Of a stretch of 7,711 bases of DNA, positions 1 to 7,200 are shown piece after piece. The DNA is taken from the NCBI GenBank assembly GCA_004296145.1, contig SEBM01000179.1:1-7711 (forward strand), written 5' to 3'. Within the stretch, counting starts at the first letter, position 1, and the number at the start of each line of letters is the position of its first letter. The notes beneath the pieces were generated by a model. The model made no database searches and was not told the DNA's origin. It saw only the letters and a program-made list of their open reading frames with translations. Source of the stretch: Flavobacterium sp. (GTDB lineage Bacteria; Bacteroidota; Bacteroidia; Flavobacteriales; Flavobacteriaceae). Both the position numbers and the translations under genes were made by a program.

Positions 1-936
1 GAATGAGAGTGGTCTCAAAAGCCGTCGTAAAAGTCACAGTGCTCGCTTCGGGGGTGTAGGTGGAAACCGAGCCGTTCAAGTAAACTGTTTCGGGCGGAGA
101 TATTGACAATGTAGTCACAATTATCGTGGTATACCCCGTGAAGTAGGCGGTCGATACCACTTCTGAGAGAGTGGTCAACGTGGCTGTATAATAATCGGTG
201 ACGTTCTGCCCGCTGAAGCTGACGGATGAACCTGTTGCGAAGTACAGTCAGCATTGGACATAGTTTGTCAGATTTCATGTTCGGCTGCCCTGATCTGATG
301 CAAGTAGAATGAAGCAAATGTTGCATCTTTCGATCCGGTTATGCATCGAACGCTGGCAATAGCATCAAACAGCCCATCCAAACACTTGCGATGCCCGGTG
401 GTTGCGAGAAAGGAGCAGCAAACTTACCTGGCTCCGTACTGACTTGAGTAATCGTGATTGCTTGAGCACTCTCCGTCTGAGTCAGGGTCTGAGTGGCGTA
501 TGCCGTAGTCGTGTACGTGCTGAGTATAGAAGTGGTGACAGTTCGAACAGAAGCGCGAGCGGATGCACCCGTCGAAGAAGAGACCGAGGGTCCGATGCCC
601 GTACCAGTAGATGCAGTGAATGCCGTTGATAGCCCAGCTCCCGAACTACCGCCGACGCCAGGTATTGACGAACTAGGCGATGGCTGAGGCACGAAAACCG
701 GATCAACACGTACATTGTCCAGGCCGACGTATGCCTGGCCGACGCAACGGATGGAGAATACACCGGCTTGGTTGTTGACGGTACTTGGAGAGCTGTAGGT
801 GTATACGTAAGTTTCAAATGTCGTCTTCAGAGGGTACGACGGCCCACACATGCTCTCCACGCATATGCTCAACATGCAGCTTGGCGGCGTGTCACCGTTC
901 TGTGCCATTGTTGCTGCCCATGATGATCCAAATTGC
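1..936 (-). CDS. Fungal Ser/Thr-rich cell-surface or secreted protein, two exons, partial at both ends
   Basis: I do not recognise a named family. On the minus strand, exon A runs from about 936 to 428 and exon B from 231 to the window edge, joined over an intron at 427-232. Exon A begins with a Cys-containing globular stretch that ends in CVGQAYVGLDNVRVDPVF. This resembles the closing strand of the small beta-sandwich (CBM-like) modules common in ascomycete surface proteins. A long Pro/Ser/Gly/Thr-rich linker follows. Exon B stays open to base 1 in the spliced frame and reads as Thr/Ser/Tyr-rich sequence with two N-glycosylation sequons (NVT, NGS). This composition is typical of fungal wall or secreted proteins and unlike any Flavobacterium gene in the window. 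The ATG at 908 is probably internal: the frame is open upstream of it (QFGSSWAAT before MAQN), and the true N-terminus is lost at the junction. The C-terminus, possibly with a GPI signal, lies outside the window. The fungal origin is a confident inference; the function is not known. Confidence 0.72.
232..427 (-). other. Spliceosomal intron in the fungal gene (196 nt)
   Basis: The minus strand reads CAG|GTAAGT at the donor (first intron base 427) and CAACAG|GT at the acceptor (last intron base 232). A fungal-consensus branch site GCTGAC lies at 252-247, with its A at 248, about 15 bases before the acceptor AG. The unspliced frame meets a stop at about 339, soon after the donor. Splicing in phase 1 (G|GT) restores a frame that is open all the way to base 1 and keeps the same Thr/Ser-rich composition. 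All four signals agree, so the intron call is strong despite the lack of transcript data. Confidence 0.78.
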
Positions 937-965
937 CTATGGTCAGTCGGCAGTAATTTCAGGCT
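909..965. other. Junction between fungal-like and Flavobacterium-like DNA
   Basis: Left of this interval the base composition, protein type and intron are fungal. Right of it, AT-rich DNA encodes the C-terminus of a bacterial membrane protein. The exact joint cannot be placed. The bacterial stop codon (minus strand, 945-943) lies inside ACTGACCATAG, which also looks like a fungal branch site followed by a 3' splice acceptor (AG at 938-937). Fungal sequence may therefore reach about 950, in which case the last few residues and the stop of the bacterial protein would be artefacts of the joint. I see no insertion sequence, direct repeat or integration signature here. Confidence 0.7.
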
Positions 966-2127
966 GAATTTTCTTAAAAGGAAATAATTGTCTGTAACTG
1001 GCAGATCTCCATAACCATTCGATCGGGCCGTAATTGTATTTTGAAAGCCACCATTTGCTTATAAATAATTGAATGATAAACACAAAAATAGCCAGCAAAA
1101 AGTAAAACCAATAAGGCATCGAATCTGCAATTCCTAAACCAATTCCCGAAAAAATAAAAGCAGCTAGTATGTTTTGACTAATATAATTGGTCAGCGTCAT
1201 TTTTCCGGCTGCGCTAAAATAGCTGAAAGTTGTTTTTAATTTACCGTTGACATATAAAAGGCAAATTGAAGTCGATATAAAAACCATCGTACTTAAAACC
1301 AGCCAGTAAAGGGGATGGAAAAATTTTAAAAATTCGGCCTTATAAATTATAGCAACATTAAAGACGATTCCGATAATAACGGCGAAAATCAAACTAATTC
1401 CACAGATATATTTTAAGAGTTTTTTCAATTCGCTTAAGCGTTCAAAAAAACTTATTTTTTGCAGCATAAAACCAAAAAGCATACAAGCCAGCATTACATA
1501 ATGAGCCGTAATAGCATAACCAGGAACAATAATTTGTTCGTAAAAAGAAGCAAGCAGATGAAACCTGAAAAAATCAATCCAGTTTCCGGAATGATATAAT
1601 TTTAAGTATTCTGGATTCGTCCCAATTGCAGGATGTTCGATTTTCAGACCATTTACATAAGCCATGACAAAAGGAATAGTAAGAACAATTACAGCAGAAA
1701 TAATTGCCAAAGTTTTGGCAGAACATCTGTAAAAAAGTAATAATACGAGCCCTAAAAAAGCATAATCTTTTAAGATGTCCCCAAGCCAGAAAGCAGAATT
1801 AATAAAAGCTAAAATAAATAGTAATACCATTCGCCAGGCAAAAAAGGTAACTGGATTTTTTCCTTTAGAAGCTACATTATTAAGTAAAATGGCAAATCCG
1901 TAGCCAAATAAAAGTGTCAGTAATGTCCAGGATTTTGCTGCGAAAAAATAACGGTTGATCATTCGAAGTATTTCAGAAAACGTATCGAACTTAATCTCTT
2001 TTTCTATACCGATGTACAGAAAATCTATATAATTGCCAATTGCCACGCCCAATATAGCCCAGCCCCGAAGTATGTCGACAATTGCAGTTCTTTTGCTTTG
2101 TTCGACAGGATAATAAGAATTTGTCAT
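943..2127 (-). CDS. DUF418 / YeiB-family polytopic inner-membrane protein
   Basis: This is a 394-residue integral membrane protein of the DUF418 family, whose biochemical role is not established; members are often annotated as putative transporters or related to acyltransferase-like membrane proteins. Family landmarks are all visible: the N-terminal DILRGWAILGVAIGN (18-32), GDILKDYAFLG (116-126), AAGKMTLTNYISQ (306-318) and the C-terminal GPIEWLWRSASY (367-378). Many hydrophobic segments suggest roughly eight to ten membrane spans in the cytoplasmic membrane. The length is normal for the family, so the gene is essentially complete. The start at 2127 fits because the DILRG motif follows shortly after, and a promoter lies about 55 bases upstream. 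There is no Shine-Dalgarno, as usual in this phylum. The final residues (KKIQPEITAD) and the stop lie at the fungal junction and may not be native. The gene follows the threonine dehydrogenase on the same strand but is separated from it by a terminator, so it is probably transcribed alone. Confidence 0.9.
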   Translation of the reverse strand: MTNSYYPVEQSKRTAIVDILRGWAILGVAIGNYIDFLYIGIEKEIKFDTFSEILRMINRYFFAAKSWTLLTLLFGYGFAILLNNVASKGKNPVTFFAWRMVLLFILAFINSAFWLGDILKDYAFLGLVLLLFYRCSAKTLAIISAVIVLTIPFVMAYVNGLKIEHPAIGTNPEYLKLYHSGNWIDFFRFHLLASFYEQIIVPGYAITAHYVMLACMLFGFMLQKISFFERLSELKKLLKYICGISLIFAVIIGIVFNVAIIYKAEFLKFFHPLYWLVLSTMVFISTSICLLYVNGKLKTTFSYFSAAGKMTLTNYISQNILAAFIFSGIGLGIADSMPYWFYFLLAIFVFIIQLFISKWWLSKYNYGPIEWLWRSASYRQLFPFKKIQPEITAD

Positions 2128-2166
2128 TTGATTGATGATTTTGTTGTGATTTGATTGATGATTTTG
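2121..2166 (-). repeat. Tandem 23-bp duplication of the translation start region
   Basis: On the minus strand the 18-mer CAAAATCATCAATCAAAT occurs at 2166-2149 and again at 2143-2126. Each copy is followed by a 5-mer, CACAA in the upstream copy and GACAA in the downstream one. The two 23-base units therefore differ at a single base, which turns the start codon ATG of the membrane protein into ATC in the upstream copy. The repeat sits in the leader between promoter and gene. It looks like a recent tandem duplication. Confidence 0.9.
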
Positions 2167-2182
2167 AAATAAAGATGATAGT

Positions 2183-2208
2183 CAAATGTAAATAAATTAT
2201 GTAATCAA
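2183..2208 (-). promoter_or_regulatory. Bacteroidota-type promoter for the DUF418 gene
   Basis: The minus strand has TACATTTG at 2190-2183, an exact match to the Bacteroidota -7 box TAnnTTTG, and TTG at 2208-2206 as a possible -33 element. The 15-base spacer is shorter than usual, so the -33 assignment is weak. The position, just after a terminator and about 55 bases before the start codon, supports a functional promoter. Confidence 0.6.
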
Positions 2209-2230
2209 TGTATATCTTAAAATAAAAGTC

Positions 2231-2267
2231 AAAAAAAAAGCGTGTCATTTTAAAAATAACACGCTTT
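2231..2267 (-). terminator. Rho-independent terminator of the threonine dehydrogenase gene
   Basis: On the minus strand a perfect 9-bp stem, AAAGCGTGT (2267-2259) with ACACGCTTT (2245-2237), encloses a 13-base loop and runs directly into a tract of nine T residues (2239-2231). It begins 20 bases after the dehydrogenase stop codon and ends before the promoter of the next gene, so it separates the two transcription units. Confidence 0.88.
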
Positions 2268-2287
2268 ACAATTTTATTGTTTTTAGA

Positions 2288-3226
2288 TTATGCCAAATGT
2301 TCCAGCATATCTTTAGTCATTGATTCCAAATCAAATTTATGATTCCAGCCCCAGTCTTCTCTTGCAGAACTGTCGTCGATACTTGCCGGCCAGCTGTCTG
2401 CAATTTTCTGACGAAAATCAGGATTATACGTAATTTCAAATTCCGGAATATGTTTTTTGATTTCGGCAGCAATTTCAGTTGGAGTAAAACTCATAGCAGC
2501 CAAATTATAAGAAGAATGAATTTTAATTTCTTCAGCAGGAGCTTTCATGATATTAATAGTAGCTTCAATAGCATCATCCATGTACATCATCGGCATTTTG
2601 GTTTCAGACGATAAAAAGCACTCGTATTTTTTATCGGCAATAGCTTTATAAAAAATATCAACGGCATAATCTGTAGTTCCGCCGCCCGGAGGAGTCGACC
2701 AGCTTATTAAACCCGGATAACGAATACTGCGCACATCAACACCATAAATATTATGATAATATTCGCACCATCTTTCACCCGCTTGTTTACTGATTCCGTA
2801 AACTGTAGAAGGCTCCATAATAGTATATTGAGGTGTATTTTCTTTTGGAGTTGTTGGCCCAAAAACAGCAATACTTGAAGGCCAGAAAATCTTTTGGATC
2901 TTTTTAGCTTTTGCTAAATTTAAAACATGAAATAAAGAATTCATATTCAGGTCCCAGGCAAAAGCAGGGTTTTTTTCAGCAGTAGCAGAAAGAAGTGCCG
3001 CCATTAAATAGATGTCAGTAATTTTATGAACTTCAACAAGATGTTCGATTTGGTTAAAATCTAAAGCATTGACCACTTCAAAAGGACCTGAATTAACAAC
3101 ATCAGTATTTAATTTTCGGATATCAGAAGCAATTACATTTTCTGTTCCATATAACTTACGCAGCTTTTGGGTTAGTTCTGTCCCAATCTGACCGCAAGCG
3201 CCAATGATTAATATTTTTGGATTCAT
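2288..3226 (-). CDS. tdh: L-threonine 3-dehydrogenase, short-chain (SDR/epimerase-like) type
   Basis: The enzyme oxidises L-threonine to 2-amino-3-ketobutyrate with NAD+ in the cytoplasm. 2-Amino-3-ketobutyrate CoA ligase (not in this window) then gives glycine and acetyl-CoA. The 312-residue product has the extended-SDR fold: the nucleotide loop GACGQIG (9-15), Asp35 at the end of the second strand (NAD preference), the Ser pair in WPSSIAVFG (115-123), and the YxxxK catalytic pair Tyr143/Lys147 in STVYGISK. SWSTPPGGGTTDYAVD (175-190) and the C-terminal DSWPASIDDSSAREDWGW are hallmarks of this threonine dehydrogenase group. From memory the sequence closely matches the structurally characterised Flavobacterium frigidimaris enzyme. 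The frame extends 13 codons further to an ATG at 3265, but I chose the ATG at 3226 because the family starts at MNPKILIIG and the likely promoter lies inside the longer version. A strong terminator follows; the gene appears monocistronic. Confidence 0.95.
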   Translation of the reverse strand: MNPKILIIGACGQIGTELTQKLRKLYGTENVIASDIRKLNTDVVNSGPFEVVNALDFNQIEHLVEVHKITDIYLMAALLSATAEKNPAFAWDLNMNSLFHVLNLAKAKKIQKIFWPSSIAVFGPTTPKENTPQYTIMEPSTVYGISKQAGERWCEYYHNIYGVDVRSIRYPGLISWSTPPGGGTTDYAVDIFYKAIADKKYECFLSSETKMPMMYMDDAIEATINIMKAPAEEIKIHSSYNLAAMSFTPTEIAAEIKKHIPEFEITYNPDFRQKIADSWPASIDDSSAREDWGWNHKFDLESMTKDMLEHLA

Positions 3227-3244
3227 TTCTTTAGGTTTAGTGTT

Positions 3245-3276
3245 GCAAATATAACGTTTTCGCAAATATCAACGTT
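3245..3276 (-). promoter_or_regulatory. Promoter region of tdh with a duplicated AACGTT-ATATTTGC motif
   Basis: On the minus strand TATATTTG (3253-3246) matches the -7 consensus TAnnTTTG, and TTG (3272-3270) lies 16 bases upstream as a candidate -33 element. Transcription would start about 15 bases before the ATG at 3226. The promoter is built from two near-identical direct repeats, AACGTTGATATTTGC (3276-3262) and AACGTTATATTTGC (3258-3245), 18 bases apart. This could be a duplicated promoter or a regulator site; the sequence alone does not decide. Confidence 0.55.
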
Positions 3277-3353
3277 TTTTCAAACATTAAATTATAAAAT
3301 TAATAATGATGAAGATTGTTTTTTGGATTATTCTCGAATTGAAAAATTAATTA

Positions 3354-3520
3354 TGTTGGTGTTTTTTACCGCAAAGCACGCAAAGATTTTTTAACCTAAA
3401 CTATTTTATAAAAACGCAAAGTTCGCAAAGCTGGTTCAACATCTGGCTTTGCGAACTTTGTGTTTCTTAGCTTAGTGCAAAATAAAAATCTTTGCGTGCT
3501 TTGCGGTAAAAAAACCAACA
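3354..3520. repeat. Long imperfect palindrome with CGCAAAG motifs (REP/MITE-like intergenic element)
   Basis: The outer arms are 3354-3391 and 3484-3520. Both read TGTTGG, a T-rich run, then ACCGCAAAGCACGCAAAG and ATTTTT, and are inverted copies differing by one indel in the T-run. The inner arms, 3412-3431 and 3446-3465, form a 20-bp stem (AAACGCAAAGTTCGCAAAGC) with one G-U pair and a 14-base loop. The segments between outer and inner arms do not pair well. CGCAAAG-type heptamers recur about every nine bases in both stems. There is no open frame and no transposase nearby. I recall similar GCAAAG-rich palindromes between Flavobacterium genes, but could not check copy number. It lies between divergent promoters and lacks a terminal T-tract, so it does not look like an ordinary terminator. 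Confidence 0.85.
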
Positions 3521-3615
3521 ACAATAAATTTCCCCAAATATAAGCAGCAAAAACACAAGACTGATTTATAGAATCTTTAGCAAAAATCAGACTTTATAAT
3601 TGTAAATTTACTTTG

Positions 3616-3623
3616 TAACTTTG
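3616..3623 (+). promoter_or_regulatory. -7 promoter box for the lipoprotein-mfd unit
   Basis: TAACTTTG matches TAnnTTTG exactly. Transcription would begin near 3629, which leaves about 13 bases before the ATG at 3643 and supports that start over the ATG at 3631. The nearest upstream TTG (3600-3602) is too close to be a good -33 element, so only the -7 box is convincing. Confidence 0.5.
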
Positions 3624-3642
3624 TAGCTTAATGTTTTACCAA

Positions 3643-4251
3643 ATGAAATATAAAATATCTTTTTTTCTTCTATTGATTTTTGTGCTGAATTCCTGTCAGG
3701 GTGAAGATGAAAAACGACGTGCAGAATACGAAAAAGAAGCTAAAAAAAAGGAAGTCATATTTAATAACATCAATAAAGCATGGATTTTTATTGATGAACC
3801 AATCAATGATGTTTCTGAACAAAATGTAACTGCATGGAAAGAATGGCGCGATTTTCTGGAGGAAATTGGAGAGAAACCTAGGAAAACAATAGGCGCATTT
3901 CAGAAAAAATCAGCAGCAATTGCTAAAAAAGCAATGCTTTTAAACAATAATATTCCGACGCAATTTAATCAGCCACAGATAAGAAGCAGAATTTCGATTT
4001 TGATCACCAAAATCAAAATGATGGATTTGTTTATTCATTTAAATAAAATCCCGGATGATAAAGTTGCTTTTTTAATTAGTGAAATCAATAAAGAATTGGT
4101 TTCATTAGAAAGACAAATGGACAAAATTGTAGAAAAAGCCAAAATTCCGAAAGAAGAAGGAGAGGCAGATTTCTTAAAAATGTTAGACACGGCACGCGCG
4201 ATTCCGAATTCTGCGCCGCCATTAGATCAAAATATACCTAAAGTTGAGTAA
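3643..4251 (+). CDS. Small helical lipoprotein of unknown function, probably surface-exposed
   Basis: I do not recognise a characterised family. From the ATG at 3643 the product has 202 residues: positively charged Lys2 and Lys4, a hydrophobic core (5-15) and a lipobox LNSC with Cys18 as the lipidation site, so the mature protein is membrane-anchored in the envelope. Residues after the Cys read QGEDE, close to the acidic lipoprotein export signal described in Bacteroidota (QKDDE-like in Capnocytophaga), which suggests display on the outer surface. The mature part is highly charged and mostly helical, starting with a Lys/Glu-rich segment (about 24-38), and ends in a short Pro-rich tail. An in-frame ATG at 3631 would add four residues, but the later start gives a more typical signal peptide and fits the promoter. 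A run of eight A residues at 3742-3749 is a possible slippage site. The stop overlaps the start of mfd by 8 bases, which implies co-transcription and possibly translational coupling. Confidence 0.82.
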   Translation: MKYKISFFLLLIFVLNSCQGEDEKRRAEYEKEAKKKEVIFNNINKAWIFIDEPINDVSEQNVTAWKEWRDFLEEIGEKPRKTIGAFQKKSAAIAKKAMLLNNNIPTQFNQPQIRSRISILITKIKMMDLFIHLNKIPDDKVAFLISEINKELVSLERQMDKIVEKAKIPKEEGEADFLKMLDTARAIPNSAPPLDQNIPKVE

Positions 4252-7200
4252 AAACGCCTTATATACAACGTACGACAATCTGCCAAAAGCACAGCAGATT
4301 GCTGAACAATTACTAGAGCAAAACCAAGTAAAAATGCATCTTAGCGGACTGCTGGGATCATCCGTTTCATTTATTATCCGAAGTGTTTTTAAGAAAACCG
4401 AATTGCCTTTTTTGGTTGTTTTAGATAATAAAGAAGAAGCGGCGTATTATTTGAATGATCTGGAACAAATGATTGGTGAGCAGGATGTATTGTTTTATCC
4501 AGCCTCTTTTCGCCGCCCATATCAGGTTGACGAAACCGACAATGCCAATGTGCTGCTTCGTGCTGAGGTTTTAAACCGAATTAATTCCAGAAAAAAACCA
4601 GCTATAATTGTTACCTATCCGGAAGCACTTTTTGAGAAAGTAGTAACAAGAAGAGAACTCGATAAAAACACTTTAAAAGTCGCTTTAAACGACAAAATTT
4701 CAATTGATTTTATCAACGAAGTTTTGTTTGAATACGAATTTAAAAGAGTTGATTTTATCACTGAACCCGGCGAATTTTCTGTTCGAGGCGGAATTGTCGA
4801 TGTGTTTTCTTTTTCAAACGATCATCCGTACCGAATTGAATTTTTTGGAAATGAAGTTGACAGCATCAGAAGTTTTGATGTTGAAACACAATTGTCTGTA
4901 GAAACGCATAAAAAAATCACGATTATCCCGAATGTCGAAAACAAAATTTTTCAGGAAAACCGTGAGAGTTTTTTAGATTATATTGCCGAAAAAACGGTTC
5001 TTTTCATTCAAAATACTGACGGACTTTTTAGTCAGTTAGACAAACAATTTGCAAGGGCAGAAGAAGCTTTTAAGAAACTTTCGAAAGAAATAAAACATGC
5101 CGAACCTGAGAAATTATTCTTAAATCAGAAAGCATTTATAAAAAGAGCGTTAGATTTTTCGATTGTAGAATTGGCTTCTAAACCCATTTTCAAAACGACA
5201 AAAAGTTTTGAATTTCATATGCAGCCTCAGCCATCCTTCAACAAACAATTTGATTTGTTGTTGAATAATCTGAGCGACAATCATTTTAACGGATATAAAA
5301 ATTATTTATTTTGTTCGAATGAAACGCAGGCAAAACGTTTTCACGATATTTTTGAAACTTTAGACGAAGCCAATTCTGAGAATATCAGAAAACAATATCA
5401 TACCGTTGTACTGCCTTTATATCAAGGTTTTATTGATGAAGAAAATCAGATAACGGCTTATACAGATCATCAGATTTTTGAGCGTTATCATAAATTCAAC
5501 ATTAAAAACGGATATTCTAAAAAGCAGAATATTACGCTTAAAGAATTGACCGCACTTTCGGTTGGTGATTATGTAACGCATATCGATCACGGAATTGGGA
5601 AGTTTGGCGGTTTGCAGAAAATTCAGGTGGAAGGCAAAACGCAGGAAGCCATAAAATTGGTTTATGCCGATAATGATATTGTGTATGTGAGTATTCACTC
5701 GCTTCATAAAATCTCAAAATACAACGGAAAAGACGGAACACCTCCAAAAATATACAAATTAGGTTCAAATGCCTGGAAGCTTTTAAAACAAAAAACCAAA
5801 GCGCGCGTCAAACATATTGCATTCAATTTGATTCAGTTATATGCAAAGCGTCGTTTAGAAAAAGGGTTTCAGTTTGCACCGGACAGTTATTTACAGAACG
5901 AATTAGAAAGTTCGTTTATTTACGAAGATACACCCGATCAAACCAAATCGACGGCAGAAGTAAAAGCCGATATGGAAAGCGACCGCCCGATGGATCGTTT
6001 GGTTTGTGGTGATGTTGGTTTCGGAAAAACAGAAGTTGCTATTCGTGCGGCATTTAAAGCAGTTGACAATAGTAAACAAGTAGCCGTTTTGGTTCCGACA
6101 ACTATTTTGGCGTATCAGCATTTTAGAACTTTTTCAGAACGTTTAAAAGATATGCCGGTTTCTATTGGCTACTTGAATCGTTTTAGAACGGCAAAACAAA
6201 AAACACAAACCTTAAAAGATTTAGCCGAAGGAAAACTGGATATCGTAATTGGAACGCATCAATTAGTGAACAAAAATGTAGTTTTTAAAGACCTTGGTTT
6301 ATTGATTGTAGATGAAGAACAAAAATTCGGAGTTAACGTAAAAGATAAATTAAAAACGATTGCTGCAAATGTCGATACACTAACATTGACGGCAACGCCA
6401 ATTCCGAGAACTTTGCAGTTTTCATTAATGGCGGCGCGCGATTTATCAGTAATAACTACACCTCCGCCAAATCGTTATCCGATTGAAACGAATGTAGTTG
6501 GTTTTAATGAAGAAATTATTCGTGATGCAATTTCGTATGAAATTCAAAGAAACGGACAGGTTTTCTTCATCAATAACCGAATTGAAAATATCAAAGAAGT
6601 GGCCGGAATGATTCAGCGTTTAGTTCCAAATGCGAGAGTTGGAATTGGTCACGGACAAATGGACGGCGCCAAACTCGAAGAATTGATGTTAGGTTTTATG
6701 AACGGAGATTTTGACGTTTTGGTCGCAACCACAATCATCGAAAGCGGATTAGACGTTCCAAATGCGAATACTATTTTCATCAACAATGCCAATAATTTCG
6801 GATTGTCAGACTTGCACCAAATGCGAGGACGCGTTGGACGAAGCAATAAAAAAGCATTTTGTTATTTTATCTGTCCGCCGTATTCTTCTATGACGGAAGA
6901 TGCCAGAAAACGTATTCAGGCTTTGGAACAATTCAGCGAGTTGGGAAGCGGTTTCAACATTGCAATGAAAGATTTGGAGATTCGTGGCGCGGGAGATTTA
7001 TTAGGTGGGGAACAAAGTGGTTTTATCAATGAAATTGGTTTTGATACGTACCAGAAAATCATGAACGAAGCCATCGAGGAATTAAAAGAAAACGAATTCA
7101 AAGACCTTTATCCGGAAGAAAATGATATTGATACCAAAGAATATGTAAAAGACATTCAGATCGATGCTGATTTCGAATTATTGTTCCCGGATGAATATAT

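Larger units (their letters stand above)
3227..3642. other. Divergent intergenic region (about 416 bases)
   Basis: This stretch separates tdh (leftward) from the lipoprotein-mfd unit (rightward). It holds the tdh promoter at its left end, a long imperfect palindrome in the middle and a promoter-like box at its right end. The remaining stretches, about 3277-3353 and 3521-3615, are AT-rich; I see no gene, RNA or further structure in them. Confidence 0.8.

Noticed and set aside
15..326. A 103-codon open frame on the minus strand with its own ATG
   Set aside because: It is out of frame with the spliced fungal exon and partly inside the intron. Its composition (many Arg, His and Leu) does not look like a real protein.
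402..687. Plus-strand open frames in the fungal segment
   Set aside because: They are antisense shadows of the Ser/Thr-rich exon, with Arg- or Val-rich translations and no recognisable motif.
3227..3265. N-terminal extension of 13 residues on threonine dehydrogenase
   Set aside because: The family begins at MNPKILIIG, and the likely -7 promoter box lies inside the extension, so it would not be transcribed in full.
3354..3520. CRISPR array or intrinsic terminator
   Set aside because: The CGCAAAG units are inverted, short and lack spacers of equal length, so it is not CRISPR. No T-tract follows the stem, and both neighbouring genes point away from it, so a terminator makes little sense.
3631..3642. 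Earlier ATG of the lipoprotein gene
   Set aside because: It adds MFYQ before a normal signal peptide and would leave almost no leader after the predicted transcription start.
3742..3749. A8 homopolymer in the lipoprotein gene as a phase-variation switch
   Set aside because: Runs of this length are common in AT-rich genomes at Lys codons, and nothing else suggests phase variation. It is noted only as a possible slippage site.
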